From: Sporanaerobium hydrogeniformans
GTDB lineage: Bacteria; Bacillota; Clostridia; Lachnospirales; Cellulosilyticaceae
DNA length: 64,000 nucleotides
Direction: 5' to 3'
Assembly: GCF_002735925.1 (NCBI RefSeq)
Contig: NZ_PEDL01000016.1
Span: 26,556 to 90,555, forward strand
The position numbers were made by a program, and so were the translations under genes. Of this stretch, positions 29,282 through 37,608 are shown one piece after another; positions within the stretch are counted from its first letter, which is position 1, and the number at the start of each line of letters is the position of its first letter. The notes beneath the pieces are model-generated. The model saw only the letters and a list, made by a program, of their open reading frames with translations, did not search any database and was not told where the DNA came from.

Positions 29282-31153
29282 TTATTTAAAACTCTCTACA
29301 GATTCAATACCTGTTTGAGGCCAACCCTTTTCATCTAAAGATTTATTATCATAGGTTTTCTTAAGTTCAGCTATCTTAGTATAATAGTCATTACCATCAC
29401 TGAGTTTATGGATGCTCTTTAAAGCCTCCTTCACCTCTAGTTGATAATCGTTGGAATAAATTTCTTGTAAGTTGCCATAAGCCCTTTTGTAATTAGAATC
29501 TTGTTCGATGGCTTCATTATAATAACCTACTATTTTTATAGTCAAATCTTTTTGACTTAAAGTTGATGACTCTATCGCTTTAAATTTGTCAGGATACTTG
29601 GTGTAATAGTATTTATAAACATAGCCAAGTGCATTATTGGCTATTGGATTTTTGGGATTAAGCTTATAGGCTTTATAAATATATTTTAGCCCATTGTCTA
29701 ATTCTTCTGCATTAGGCCTTGTATGATTGAAATAAGCAAGACCTAAGAGTAAATTAGAATAGTCACTCTCTGAAACGAGCTCCATATCTTTATTTTGATT
29801 GGCATAATTGTACTTGTTATACTGATTAACAACCTCTTCAAAGTACTCAAAACTCTTTTTGTACTCTCCTTTTTTTGCTAAATCATCTGCTAGCTTTAGC
29901 ACACTGTTATCATTTTCATAAGATTGGGTCATTTGGTTGAAGTTACCCGTCCCAATTTCATCATATATCTTCTTACTTGCTTCTGTATTTCCTTCAGTTA
30001 CATAGATATCCCCTAAAAGCTTTAGTACTGTTTCATATAGGTTACTTTGCATAATACCTTTGAAACCTGTTACATTATAGGTTGCAATAGTTGTTCTACA
30101 CTTTTCTAGGTAAGTTTTCTTTGCTGAAGTATCCTTTGCTTTTATAGCTGCTTGATATAAATACTGGACATAGTTCTCTGCTACTACTGGATTTTTAAGG
30201 GCATCCTTTTGAGCTTCCATATAATTTTCTACTACTTGGACAGCATGTTGAGGATAGCCTACCTCATTTAAGAGCTCCGTTGCAAACCAAATATTATTTT
30301 TTAAATCTACTCTTTTTATAAATTCTTCTGGAAAATTTTTCGCTACCATTTTATAGAGATTATTGGCTTTTACCTCATTTGTATTAGCCTTATAAAAATT
30401 TGCTAAAGTATAGATTGTATCTAAATCCTTTGGGTCAAACTTGGTTATTTGTAAATAAAAGCTCTCTACTAATGCAAACAAATTCTTATTCTCTGCATTT
30501 TGTTTAAGAAAGTCATGCAACTGTTGCAACTCTTTCGTATAAGTCTTAAGTGTTTCTACCTTTGTTGTAGCCCCAAGAAGCTTCTTGTACTTTGTTACTA
30601 CATATTTTTCAAGTGCACTTGCTTTTATCTGTACTTTTTTGGATATACTGCTTACTTTATCTTGCTGAGTTTTTAAAGCTGTCGGCACGGTCTTTGTATA
30701 AACCTTAACAGGAACCTTCCCACCATATCTATTAGTACCTGTTATTGTTTTTAAATAATAATGATTAGAATCAGCATAAAGGTTGACTATGGCATTCATT
30801 TTACGCATATCTGGATTAACAATTTTTAGGTTACCTTCTTGTAACTGCCAACCTACATGTCCTGAGTTCTCATTTCCAATAGCTATCCCCCATACATACA
30901 ATCCTGTACTATCCTTCCTAAGCGCATCTCCTTGGATAGTATATGTAGGCTGCTGAGTATTAAGCTGATTTAACTTAGCTGTTTCCGTGGTTAACTCTCG
31001 AGCTACATTTGTCACTTCTAACTTCAACTTCTGTAGCTCTTTATCCATAACACTCGCCTTTAACACCTGTGCACTCCATACAATGTATAGAACACTCATC
31101 ACCATCATAACCTTTAAAATTTGCCTTTTCTTAACTATCATCACTTGCTTCAT
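29282..31153 (-). CDS. Exported or membrane-anchored TPR-repeat protein, function unknown
   Basis: 623 residues. An N-terminal hydrophobic stretch (about 12-32) after Lys/Arg residues acts as a signal or anchor. A coiled-coil-prone region (about 35-65) follows, then a small globular part (about 68-145), then mostly helical sequence with TPR-like repeats from about 230 to 590 (for example LYKMVAKNFPEEFIKR, YFEEVVNQYNKYNYA, KYIYKAYKLNPKNPIANNALGYVY). TPR arrays mediate protein contacts, here on the outer face of the membrane. I do not recognise a specific family. The ribosome site is weak; an ATG four codons in is also possible. Monocistronic. Confidence 0.6.
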   Translation of the reverse strand: MKQVMIVKKRQILKVMMVMSVLYIVWSAQVLKASVMDKELQKLKLEVTNVARELTTETAKLNQLNTQQPTYTIQGDALRKDSTGLYVWGIAIGNENSGHVGWQLQEGNLKIVNPDMRKMNAIVNLYADSNHYYLKTITGTNRYGGKVPVKVYTKTVPTALKTQQDKVSSISKKVQIKASALEKYVVTKYKKLLGATTKVETLKTYTKELQQLHDFLKQNAENKNLFALVESFYLQITKFDPKDLDTIYTLANFYKANTNEVKANNLYKMVAKNFPEEFIKRVDLKNNIWFATELLNEVGYPQHAVQVVENYMEAQKDALKNPVVAENYVQYLYQAAIKAKDTSAKKTYLEKCRTTIATYNVTGFKGIMQSNLYETVLKLLGDIYVTEGNTEASKKIYDEIGTGNFNQMTQSYENDNSVLKLADDLAKKGEYKKSFEYFEEVVNQYNKYNYANQNKDMELVSESDYSNLLLGLAYFNHTRPNAEELDNGLKYIYKAYKLNPKNPIANNALGYVYKYYYTKYPDKFKAIESSTLSQKDLTIKIVGYYNEAIEQDSNYKRAYGNLQEIYSNDYQLEVKEALKSIHKLSDGNDYYTKIAELKKTYDNKSLDEKGWPQTGIESVESFK

Positions 31154-31253
31154 CCTGTTATAAATCCCCCTGTCCCATATAATGTTATAAAAATAAAAAT
31201 TGTTTTAATTATAATAACATATTTGGAGTATTTCTTCTATATTTACTACAGAA

Positions 31254-31291
31254 AAAGGGATAACCTATTACTAAAAATAAGCTATCCCTTT
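31254..31291 (-). terminator. Terminator of the FliB-like gene
   Basis: Nine-bp stem AAAGGGATA/TATCCCTTT (31254-31262 with 31283-31291), followed by five T and a C on the minus strand, just after the stop at 31305. Confidence 0.75.
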
Positions 31292-31304
31292 CCTATTTAT
31301 CTTT

Positions 31305-32450
31305 TTATAATTTACCCTCTCCAAGCAGAAGAGCCAGGTATCCCCACTCCAAAATAACATCTTCAAAACTCTTTACTAAGTAGTCTCTTATCTCTTCTTG
31401 TTCATAGCCTGTTACTCTTGAAATAAGTGTTATGTACTCACGCACTAACATATAGTCTACTTCTTGTTTATCCTCCATTAACCACTTTATAAAAATAGCA
31501 TGTTTCATGGTACTATAAGTCATTACTAACCATTCAAATACCACTACTACATCCTGAAGCTCCATTTCCTCTGTTAAGCAACTTGCAAAGACTTCTGCTA
31601 TCCAATAATTCTTGATTAGCTTTTCATAAGCAAGGAAAAATCCTTCAAATTGCTGAAGTTTTTCTAAAAGCTCTTGATCAGAATAATACTGCTCTAAATT
31701 CTCAGCATACTGTGAAAGCTCCTCTAAATAATTCACATACACTTCTTGTGCACGATAGTCTTGAACGATATCTAAAAAAAGCTCATTCCTTTCCCAAAGT
31801 GTATCTATTGCATGTGTCTCCATTTTTCTCATTTCCTCTGCCAAGGCAGCAAAATAGTCTTCATCTTCATAGGCTTCAATACTTTCTAAAGATAACTCTG
31901 CTTCCTGTAATAACTCCAAGAGAACATAAAAAATCATAAGGAGACGCTCTGTTAAGAAATAGCCTTCATCCTCTAACAAAGCAAGCATCAAGTTTCTTAG
32001 TTCATATAAAGGTGACACTTCCTTCTTACCTTTTCCTTCCTCTACAAATAAATCACTATCTACTTGCTGTTTGATAAGGTCTATAGCCTCTGGACACCCA
32101 AAATCTATAGCATATTCTATCCTCCCCTCAAACTGATTAATACGTCTTGGAAAGCGTATGCAGGTTTCAGCTAAAAATGCTTCCCCTAATTCTAGCACAA
32201 CCTTACAAAGCTTTTCTTTACTCAGAAAAGGACACTTTTTCTCTTCATTTAGCTCTATCATATAATCTTCATCTTCTTTTTGTATGTAATGACAAAGCAC
32301 TTTAGGCGTATCTCTTAGCTTGACTTTTTGCCATTTTTTAGCTGTCTCATCATCTATTGGAATGCGCCATTCTTGACAACATGTAAAAGAACATTGATCT
32401 GCTTTGCAACGAAAGCTATCATAATAACCCATTTTAATCGTATGATTCAT
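31305..32450 (-). CDS. FliB-like lysine N-methylase family protein
   Basis: 381 residues. The N-terminal 130 residues are Cys-rich and match the flagellin lysine N-methylase (FliB) family: YYDSFRCKADQCSFTCCQEWRIPID, CPFLSKEKLCKVVLELG, TCIRFPRRINQF and DFGCPEA, consistent with an Fe-S cluster. The remainder is helical and acidic. FliB methylates flagellin Lys in Salmonella, but in Clostridia such genes are often far from flagellar genes, as here, so another target is likely. AAGGAGA precedes the start. Transcribed alone. Confidence 0.8.
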   Translation of the reverse strand: MNHTIKMGYYDSFRCKADQCSFTCCQEWRIPIDDETAKKWQKVKLRDTPKVLCHYIQKEDEDYMIELNEEKKCPFLSKEKLCKVVLELGEAFLAETCIRFPRRINQFEGRIEYAIDFGCPEAIDLIKQQVDSDLFVEEGKGKKEVSPLYELRNLMLALLEDEGYFLTERLLMIFYVLLELLQEAELSLESIEAYEDEDYFAALAEEMRKMETHAIDTLWERNELFLDIVQDYRAQEVYVNYLEELSQYAENLEQYYSDQELLEKLQQFEGFFLAYEKLIKNYWIAEVFASCLTEEMELQDVVVVFEWLVMTYSTMKHAIFIKWLMEDKQEVDYMLVREYITLISRVTGYEQEEIRDYLVKSFEDVILEWGYLALLLGEGKL

Positions 32451-32543
32451 ACTATCTCCTTGTCCAGCCTTTGGCTTCTTAATCTATCTTTTGTCATTAT
32501 AATATAAAAGTAGCAGATACTCCATACGAAATATCTGCTACTT

Positions 32544-33449
32544 CTACCTATCGTTCCCTTTTTTCGCCCTGTACATACTCTGATCTGCCTTCTTTAGCAA
32601 TTCACCCATAAATTCCTTTGAAGCCTCAAAGCACTCTGTATACGAATATCCAAAATCTACATCTACATATTTTTGCTTATTGAGCTCCAAACTTATTTTG
32701 TTCACCTCTTGATGTAAGTAATGAATTTTTGCTTCAATCTCCTCTTTGGTGCAATTAACTAGTACAATAATAAATTCATCTCCCCCTAGGCGAATAACGG
32801 AATCTTGTTTACGTACATTTTTTTTAAATACTGTTGCTACCTCTCTTAAGACATGGTCTCCCATTTCATGTCCCATCTTATCATTAATATCCTTAAACTT
32901 TTTCAAGTCTGCCATAATAAATGCTATCTTTTTAGCTGCCTTATTATTATGACGATAAAGAAAAAGATACTCCTCTAAGTACCTACGGTTATAGACTAAA
33001 GTAAGAGGATCTTCATAGATTTTACGGTAAGTCTCTGCTATTAGTTCAATAATACTACTATCTTCTACATCACTTATTCCAAACTTCTGAAAAAGAGAGG
33101 CATCAGAAACACCATTTACAATCTCTACAATTACCTTGTATTCTTTTCCGACTTCATCTAAGACTTTAACCGGTCTTGAAAGAACATGATATACTTCATT
33201 ATCCCGAAACTCATATTTTTCCTTTTGACATTCATCTATTAAGGCTTGCATACTTATACAGTGCTCACAACGCTCTTCTTTGTTCCACATTTTATAGCAG
33301 GGTTCCTTTTTTTCTAAGGTATTCCCCTGTTGTCCAAAAGCTATAACAGTTGTTTCTTCTGTGTCAACTAAGCGAACTACATCAAAAAAAGGCTGCATAC
33401 TTTCTACTGCATTTTTTATCCTATCTATACTTAAATTTTCCATTAGCAT
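32544..33449 (-). CDS. GGDEF-domain diguanylate cyclase with N-terminal Cys-rich PAS-like sensor
   Basis: 301 residues. The N-terminal half (about 5-130) resembles a PAS-like sensor with CYKMWNKEERCEHC, four to five cysteines that may bind metal or sense redox. The C-terminal GGDEF domain (about 145-300) has an intact active site RLGGDEFIIVLV, with DLKKFKDINDKMGHEMGD, so it should make c-di-GMP from two GTP; no inhibitory RxxD was evident. Start is uncertain: ATG at 33449 is used, ATG at 33443 and TTG at 33464 are in frame around the AGAGGA site. Stands alone. Confidence 0.88.
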   Translation of the reverse strand: MLMENLSIDRIKNAVESMQPFFDVVRLVDTEETTVIAFGQQGNTLEKKEPCYKMWNKEERCEHCISMQALIDECQKEKYEFRDNEVYHVLSRPVKVLDEVGKEYKVIVEIVNGVSDASLFQKFGISDVEDSSIIELIAETYRKIYEDPLTLVYNRRYLEEYLFLYRHNNKAAKKIAFIMADLKKFKDINDKMGHEMGDHVLREVATVFKKNVRKQDSVIRLGGDEFIIVLVNCTKEEIEAKIHYLHQEVNKISLELNKQKYVDVDFGYSYTECFEASKEFMGELLKKADQSMYRAKKGNDR

Positions 33450-33583
33450 CCGTTCCTCTGCCAAAATTTTGCCTTTATTCCCATCTATTTACTAATTACA
33501 TTCTATTATTTATAGACATCATTATACAGAATTTGATATACATATGCAACTCTATAGGAGTCCTTATGTCATACCGTTTTTTG

Positions 33584-33925
33584 TTATTCCCAATCCTTCC
33601 ATACTTCTGGTTTATAACCTATGGTAGCCTGCTTTGCATTACGAACAATAGGCGTATTAAGGAGCACTGGATATTCTAATACTCTTTTTTCCTTGTTCAT
33701 ATTAGAAGCAAATTGGATACGTGCTACTGCCTCTTTATCTCTACAGTTCTTATCAATCATCACTTCTATACCACCTACAGCTTGCTTGATGCTATTAAGT
33801 TCTCCTTGGCTTAAGCCCTTTTCTTTTAAATCTACAAATTGATATTTTATACCACGTTCCTTAAAATAACGCTCTGCTTTTTTGGTATCAAAGCATTTCT
33901 TAGTTCCAAAAATTTGTATATTCAT
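33584..33925 (-). CDS. ArsC/Spx-like thioredoxin-fold protein
   Basis: 113 residues with the COG1393 pattern: a single Cys at the active site (FGTKKCFDTKKAERYFKERG), a central FVDLKEKGLSQGEL, and a C-terminal LLNTPIVRN...IGYKPEVW. It belongs to the arsenate-reductase/Spx family; the lone Cys and loss of the CxxC fit neither canonical Spx nor plasmid ArsC, so it is best called an ArsC-like protein. The ATG at 33925 follows GGAG by nine bases; a TTG at 33940 is an unlikely alternative. No arsenic genes are nearby. Confidence 0.82.
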   Translation of the reverse strand: MNIQIFGTKKCFDTKKAERYFKERGIKYQFVDLKEKGLSQGELNSIKQAVGGIEVMIDKNCRDKEAVARIQFASNMNKEKRVLEYPVLLNTPIVRNAKQATIGYKPEVWKDWE

Positions 33926-34145
33926 TGTTTCACTCTCCAATCCCTCTCAATAAGCTCTTTTATCCTCTAGCTTACCTTCTAACTTGTCCATTATCCCTCA
34001 TTTTTTCATTAAATGATAGACCCTAATCGTAATAGTCCTCTATTTTCCTTTATCTTACCTATTGTTTTTAAAATGTTTAAATGACATGCACACATTTTAC
34101 TTTTTTGTAATATATTACTATAAATTTATTTTTAGGAGAAATAAG

Positions 34146-34637
34146 ATGCCTCCCTTTGCAGCCGTTAGTGGAATAATTACCAGTATAGAAAGTTTCCCTA
34201 CCTCTACCAACGATAAAACTGCTTGTTCACTTATTATAGGTATAAAGAGTAACAACCAGAATCTTACCTATTTTACGCTTGATTTAAATACCTATTTTGT
34301 TAATCATGTTACCTTACAAAAAGGAGATTCTATTACAGCCTATTATGACACCTCTGTTCCAGTTGTCCTTATTTATCCTCCCCGTTATAGAGCTGTTGTC
34401 ATTGCTAAAAATTCTAGAGATTATTTTGTTAAAGTAGATTACTTCAATAATGAATTAGTAAGTAGTGATAATCAGTTAAAACTTAATATCTCTCCCCGGA
34501 CACAACGCTTACTACCTAATAATCAGAACTATCTAGGAGAACTTAGAAATAGAAATCTTGTAGTTCTTTACCGTCGTGCCACGAAAAGCATCCCTGCAGT
34601 AACTACACCTTTTACAGTTATTGTCCTCTGTCTATAG
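34146..34637 (+). CDS. Conserved hypothetical protein, function unknown
   Basis: 163 residues, beta-rich, no signal peptide or membrane segment. It opens PPFAAVSGIITSIESF and contains NTYFVNHVTLQKGDSITAYYD, PPRYRAVVIAK, KLNISPRTQ and a C-terminal TPFTVIVLC, a layout I recall from uncharacterised Clostridia proteins that appear built of two small beta-barrel halves. AGGAGA precedes the ATG at 34146; an upstream in-frame ATG at 34062 has no such site. It is a lone plus-strand gene with its own terminator. The function cannot be inferred. Confidence 0.7.
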   Translation: MPPFAAVSGIITSIESFPTSTNDKTACSLIIGIKSNNQNLTYFTLDLNTYFVNHVTLQKGDSITAYYDTSVPVVLIYPPRYRAVVIAKNSRDYFVKVDYFNNELVSSDNQLKLNISPRTQRLLPNNQNYLGELRNRNLVVLYRRATKSIPAVTTPFTVIVLCL

Positions 34638-34668
34638 ATATAGGAATTTCATAGGCTCAAACTTATAA

Positions 34669-34715
34669 CACCTCTTAAAAAACCATCCTTTCAGGTTCTT
34701 TAAGAGGTGCTTTTT
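34669..34715 (+). terminator. Terminator of the conserved hypothetical gene
   Basis: Eleven-bp stem CACCTCTTAAA/TTTAAGAGGTG (34669-34679 with 34699-34709), with an inner AACC/GGTT pair, followed by CTTTTT on the plus strand. It also separates this gene from the converging rsmH-type gene. Confidence 0.8.
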
Positions 34716-34734
34716 AACCTAAACTTATTCTTAC

Positions 34735-35781
34735 TTAAGCTTTTATTGCCCATCTCATTTTTGTTGAACGTGCACGGCCGTTTCTATTACACTCCTCAGT
34801 AGATGGTCTAATAACCTCCGTTGCAATTTCGCTATAAACTCCTTCACGTAATAACCTTTTAAAGGATTTTTTGACAAGCCTATCTTCTCCTGAATGGAAA
34901 GTGAGTATGGCAACACGCCCCCCCTTTGAAAGAACACTGGGAAGCTTTTCTAAAAATTCTTCTAGTACTTCAAATTCACTGTTCACATCAATACGTAATG
35001 CTTGAAAAGTTCTTTGACATGATTTTTTAACCCCTTCTTTTCGTTTATCTTCTGGAATAAAGGCAAGTGCTTCCCCTATAACTTGCTGAAGCTGAGTGGT
35101 CGTAGAGATATACTCTTTTTTCTTTGTCTTAGAAATAATCGCCTTAGCTATCTCTTTTGCATAAGGTTCATCTGAATTCTCAATTAACATGCCTTGTAAT
35201 TCTTCTTGCGTAACTTCTTTTAAACGTTCTGCTGCAGATAAGCCTTTTTCAGGATTTAGACGTAAATCCAATGGTCCTTCCTGTTTAAAGGAAAAGCCTC
35301 TATCTGGATTATCAATTTGCATAGAAGAAACTCCTAAATCCGCTAACATAAAATCAAAGGAACCTGCTTCTTTGGCTACTTGGTCAATATCCTTAAAATT
35401 TAATTGTTTGATTGTTAATAGATTCTCATCATATCCTAAGTCTTTTAAACGTTTTTTCGTTTTTACTATTTCAATAGGATCTACATCTAAAGCATACATA
35501 TGCCCTTCGCCTCTTAGGCATTTTAGCATTTCTAAGGTATGACCGCCATAGCCAAGAGTTGCATCGAGTCCTATCTGTCCTGGTTTTATTTGCAAAAATT
35601 CCAGTATCTCTTTAACACATATTGAAAGATGCATACCAGCAGGAGTGCTTCCCTTTTGAATAACCCTCTCAATAGTATCTTTATATTTTTCAGGCTGAAG
35701 TTCTTTATACTTTTCTTTATAACTCTTAGGATGCGTTCCTTTATATCTTACACGTCGTTTATGTTGTTCTTGATTATTCAT
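34735..35781 (-). CDS. RsmH-type 16S rRNA (cytosine-N4)-methyltransferase, N-terminally extended
   Basis: 348 residues. From about residue 45 it is a full RsmH/MraW: GLDATLGYGGHTLEML (SAM site), ADLGVSSMQID, RGFSF, LDLRLNP, RTFQALRI and LTFHSGEDRLVKK. RsmH adds a methyl group to N4 of C1402 in 16S rRNA. The first 45 residues are a basic Lys/Tyr-rich extension (YKEKYKELQPEKYKDT) absent from ordinary RsmH, which is about 310 long. It is not in a division/cell-wall cluster, so it may be a second copy beside a canonical rsmH elsewhere. Start follows a fair ribosome site. Confidence 0.88.
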   Translation of the reverse strand: MNNQEQHKRRVRYKGTHPKSYKEKYKELQPEKYKDTIERVIQKGSTPAGMHLSICVKEILEFLQIKPGQIGLDATLGYGGHTLEMLKCLRGEGHMYALDVDPIEIVKTKKRLKDLGYDENLLTIKQLNFKDIDQVAKEAGSFDFMLADLGVSSMQIDNPDRGFSFKQEGPLDLRLNPEKGLSAAERLKEVTQEELQGMLIENSDEPYAKEIAKAIISKTKKKEYISTTTQLQQVIGEALAFIPEDKRKEGVKKSCQRTFQALRIDVNSEFEVLEEFLEKLPSVLSKGGRVAILTFHSGEDRLVKKSFKRLLREGVYSEIATEVIRPSTEECNRNGRARSTKMRWAIKA

Positions 35782-35927
35782 TGCTTTCCTCGCTAACTTT
35801 TCTTAATATCACAACTAGAGTCTTTAATTAATAGTAACACATCCACTTCATTCTTACAAAATCTTTTAACAACATACTCTCGCCTCTAACTATTTATTGG
35901 GCATCCTATTGTCATTTTAGTCTTTTT

Positions 35928-36017
35928 TTATAATGCGCCATGCGGTACAAATAGTTTTGCCGCTGCGTATATAATCTCTTGCCTTCGTCTCTCTTTTTGT
36001 TCTTTTCTAGTCTCCAT
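35928..36017 (-). pseudogene. tetR gene remnant (first 29 codons)
   Basis: On the minus strand an ATG at 36017 opens a 29-codon frame, METRKEQKERRRQEII then YAAAKLFVPHGAL, that ends at TAA (35928-35930). This is the typical first helix of a TetR-family repressor (basic start, then A-A-x-x-L-F-x-x-x-G) and it stops exactly where helix 2 should begin. No further TetR sequence follows. I take it as the stump of a deleted regulator gene. Confidence 0.6.
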
Positions 36018-36037
36018 TTTTAAATCTCCTAATACAA

Positions 36038-36086
36038 AAAGGTGGCTATGAGAGCAGCATTTTATGCTGATCTCGTAGCCACCTTT
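36038..36086 (+). other. Long hairpin (23-bp arms)
   Basis: Arms 36038-36060 and 36064-36086 pair over 23 positions with a 3-base loop. The two non-Watson-Crick positions are G-U on the plus strand and A-C on the minus strand. Five A precede it, so on the minus strand it could terminate the ferredoxin-type gene downstream of 36147, but wobble pairing favours a plus-strand RNA. Role uncertain. Confidence 0.6.
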
Positions 36087-36098
36087 GGGTAGGATTAT

Positions 36099-36150
36099 GA
36101 GAATACATCTTATTAACTAAAAGAATTTCAATTGCAAAGAGTATGCTCAT
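36099..36150. repeat. Degenerate 52-bp repeat, copy 1
   Basis: GAGAATACATCTTAT and the following bases through ATGCTCA match 41744-41794 with roughly two thirds identity. Copy 1 abuts and slightly overlaps the 3' end of the ferredoxin-type gene. Confidence 0.5.
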
Positions 36151-36818
36151 ATTCCATATCTCATGGGACAAACTACTCTACACTCATTACATTCAACTGT
36201 ATCAAATCCACGTTGTGTTTTACTGTATGTATTTGTTCTGCATAATGCTTGATTTACACATCTATTCTCTATAGCATGTACTGGGCAACTATCTATACAC
36301 TTAGTACAATTTGCTATACATATCCCCTGGCACAATTCATCTGATTTCAAATCTATATCCACCAATACTGCACCAATGGTGAGCAAATTTCCAAACTGAG
36401 CATTAATGAGTAAACTATTCTTACCAAGCTCTCCAAGTCCTGCTAAAACAGCAGCATGTTTCATTGAAATCAAACCTTTACCTGTTAATGTCTCTTTGTC
36501 CCAAAATTCATATGGGGCATCACAGGGCATAGGAACTGCCCTTGCATTAAAGAGATGTTCAATTTTGTTTGCTGCTTGTAATGCGATTCTATCTACCTCT
36601 GAGCAACTGAAATAATTATAATAGCCGTAAACCAGTCGTGAAGAGACATGCGTTAATCCTTTGGGTAATGCTTTTCCAAACACGATTACTGCTTTGCATT
36701 TTTCAAATACATCTGTTGGTAAGAATCCTTCCGGAGTAGAAATAAATCTATCTATATTCGCAATTCCGCATACATCTGCTCCCAAAGAAAAGAGTATTTG
36801 TTTAATTGTATCCTCCAT
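36147..36818 (-). CDS. 4Fe-4S protein related to epoxyqueuosine reductase
   Basis: 223 residues. The N-terminal two thirds resemble the QueG-like fold (LGADVCGIANIDRF, AVIVFGKALP, AVLAGLGELGKNSLLINAQFGNLLTIGAVLVD). The C-terminus has a ferredoxin-type pair of clusters, CQGICIANCTKCIDSCPVHAI and CNECRVVCP. Short stand-alone members (COG1600) are electron-transfer or corrinoid-reducing proteins of unknown substrate; the full QueG domain set is absent, so I do not call it queG. The ATG at 36818 follows AGGAGA; a longer frame from 36854 is less likely. Confidence 0.78.
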   Translation of the reverse strand: MEDTIKQILFSLGADVCGIANIDRFISTPEGFLPTDVFEKCKAVIVFGKALPKGLTHVSSRLVYGYYNYFSCSEVDRIALQAANKIEHLFNARAVPMPCDAPYEFWDKETLTGKGLISMKHAAVLAGLGELGKNSLLINAQFGNLLTIGAVLVDIDLKSDELCQGICIANCTKCIDSCPVHAIENRCVNQALCRTNTYSKTQRGFDTVECNECRVVCPMRYGI

Positions 36819-36987
36819 ATTTTCTCTCCTATTATATAAATAGTTTCTTCGCATACCATTACGCCAAATTCATCTACTGAATTTACGACTTTATCTATTG
36901 GCAATAAAACGTCTGCCTTCACTATAATTCATAATATTCATAATTATTTTTATTTACTTCTATCTCAATTGCAATCGAAGATCCTAC

Positions 36988-37608
36988 TCATTTGACATAT
37001 AGCATATAAAAACCATGCACATGGCTTTTGATTGTCTGTAGGTATTCTTCATAAGAGGCTCCCAAATCTAGTTTGCATATAATATAATAGATCGGGCTGT
37101 AGAAATGAAGCGCCATAATACCTGCATCATAACCTTTAAAGACACCCTTCTTTTGAAGACTTTCAAAAAGTTGTTTTTGAAAGAGTATGGGACCATCAAA
37201 ATAGTATTGTTTTAACATTTCTGCAGCAATTGGCGATCTGTGTTGTTCACCAACCAGAAGTTTCCTAAACATAACTGGAAACTCTTCTTTTACTAAAAAA
37301 CCTAATAAATTCTCCGTATATTTTAGCAACATCTCTTCATCTATATTCAAATAGATTTCAGTTGTTGTATCATCCTGCTCAACAGGAATGTGCATCGAAG
37401 TTGCAAAGCCATCATATCTGCTTTTCATCTCCTCGAATATCGCGTTAAAAATTTCTTCTTTACCTTTAAAGTGATTATATATGGATGCACCTTTTATTCC
37501 AACTGCTGAAGCAATTTCTCTCATAGATACGCCCTCATAGCCTTTTTCAGAAAATAGCTTTAAAGACTCAAATATTATTTTCTCTTTTGTTGTCATTTGT
37601 TTTTCCAT
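36988..37608 (-). CDS. TetR family transcriptional regulator
   Basis: 206 residues. N-terminal helix-turn-helix: TKEKIIFESLKLFSEKGYEGVSMREIASAVGIKGASIYNHFKGKEEIF, a complete TetR DNA-binding domain, and a helical ligand domain. The ATG at 37608 follows AAAGGAG and overlaps the upstream flavodoxin gene's stop by 16 bases. It is the third gene of a three-gene operon whose promoter carries two palindromes (38731-38777), which it very likely binds as autorepressor. Confidence 0.9.
   Translation of the reverse strand: MEKQMTTKEKIIFESLKLFSEKGYEGVSMREIASAVGIKGASIYNHFKGKEEIFNAIFEEMKSRYDGFATSMHIPVEQDDTTTEIYLNIDEEMLLKYTENLLGFLVKEEFPVMFRKLLVGEQHRSPIAAEMLKQYYFDGPILFQKQLFESLQKKGVFKGYDAGIMALHFYSPIYYIICKLDLGASYEEYLQTIKSHVHGFYMLYVK

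Noticed and set aside
36147..36818. Calling this gene queG
   Set aside because: At 223 residues it lacks the C-terminal HEAT-like part of QueG, and short COG1600 proteins have other roles.
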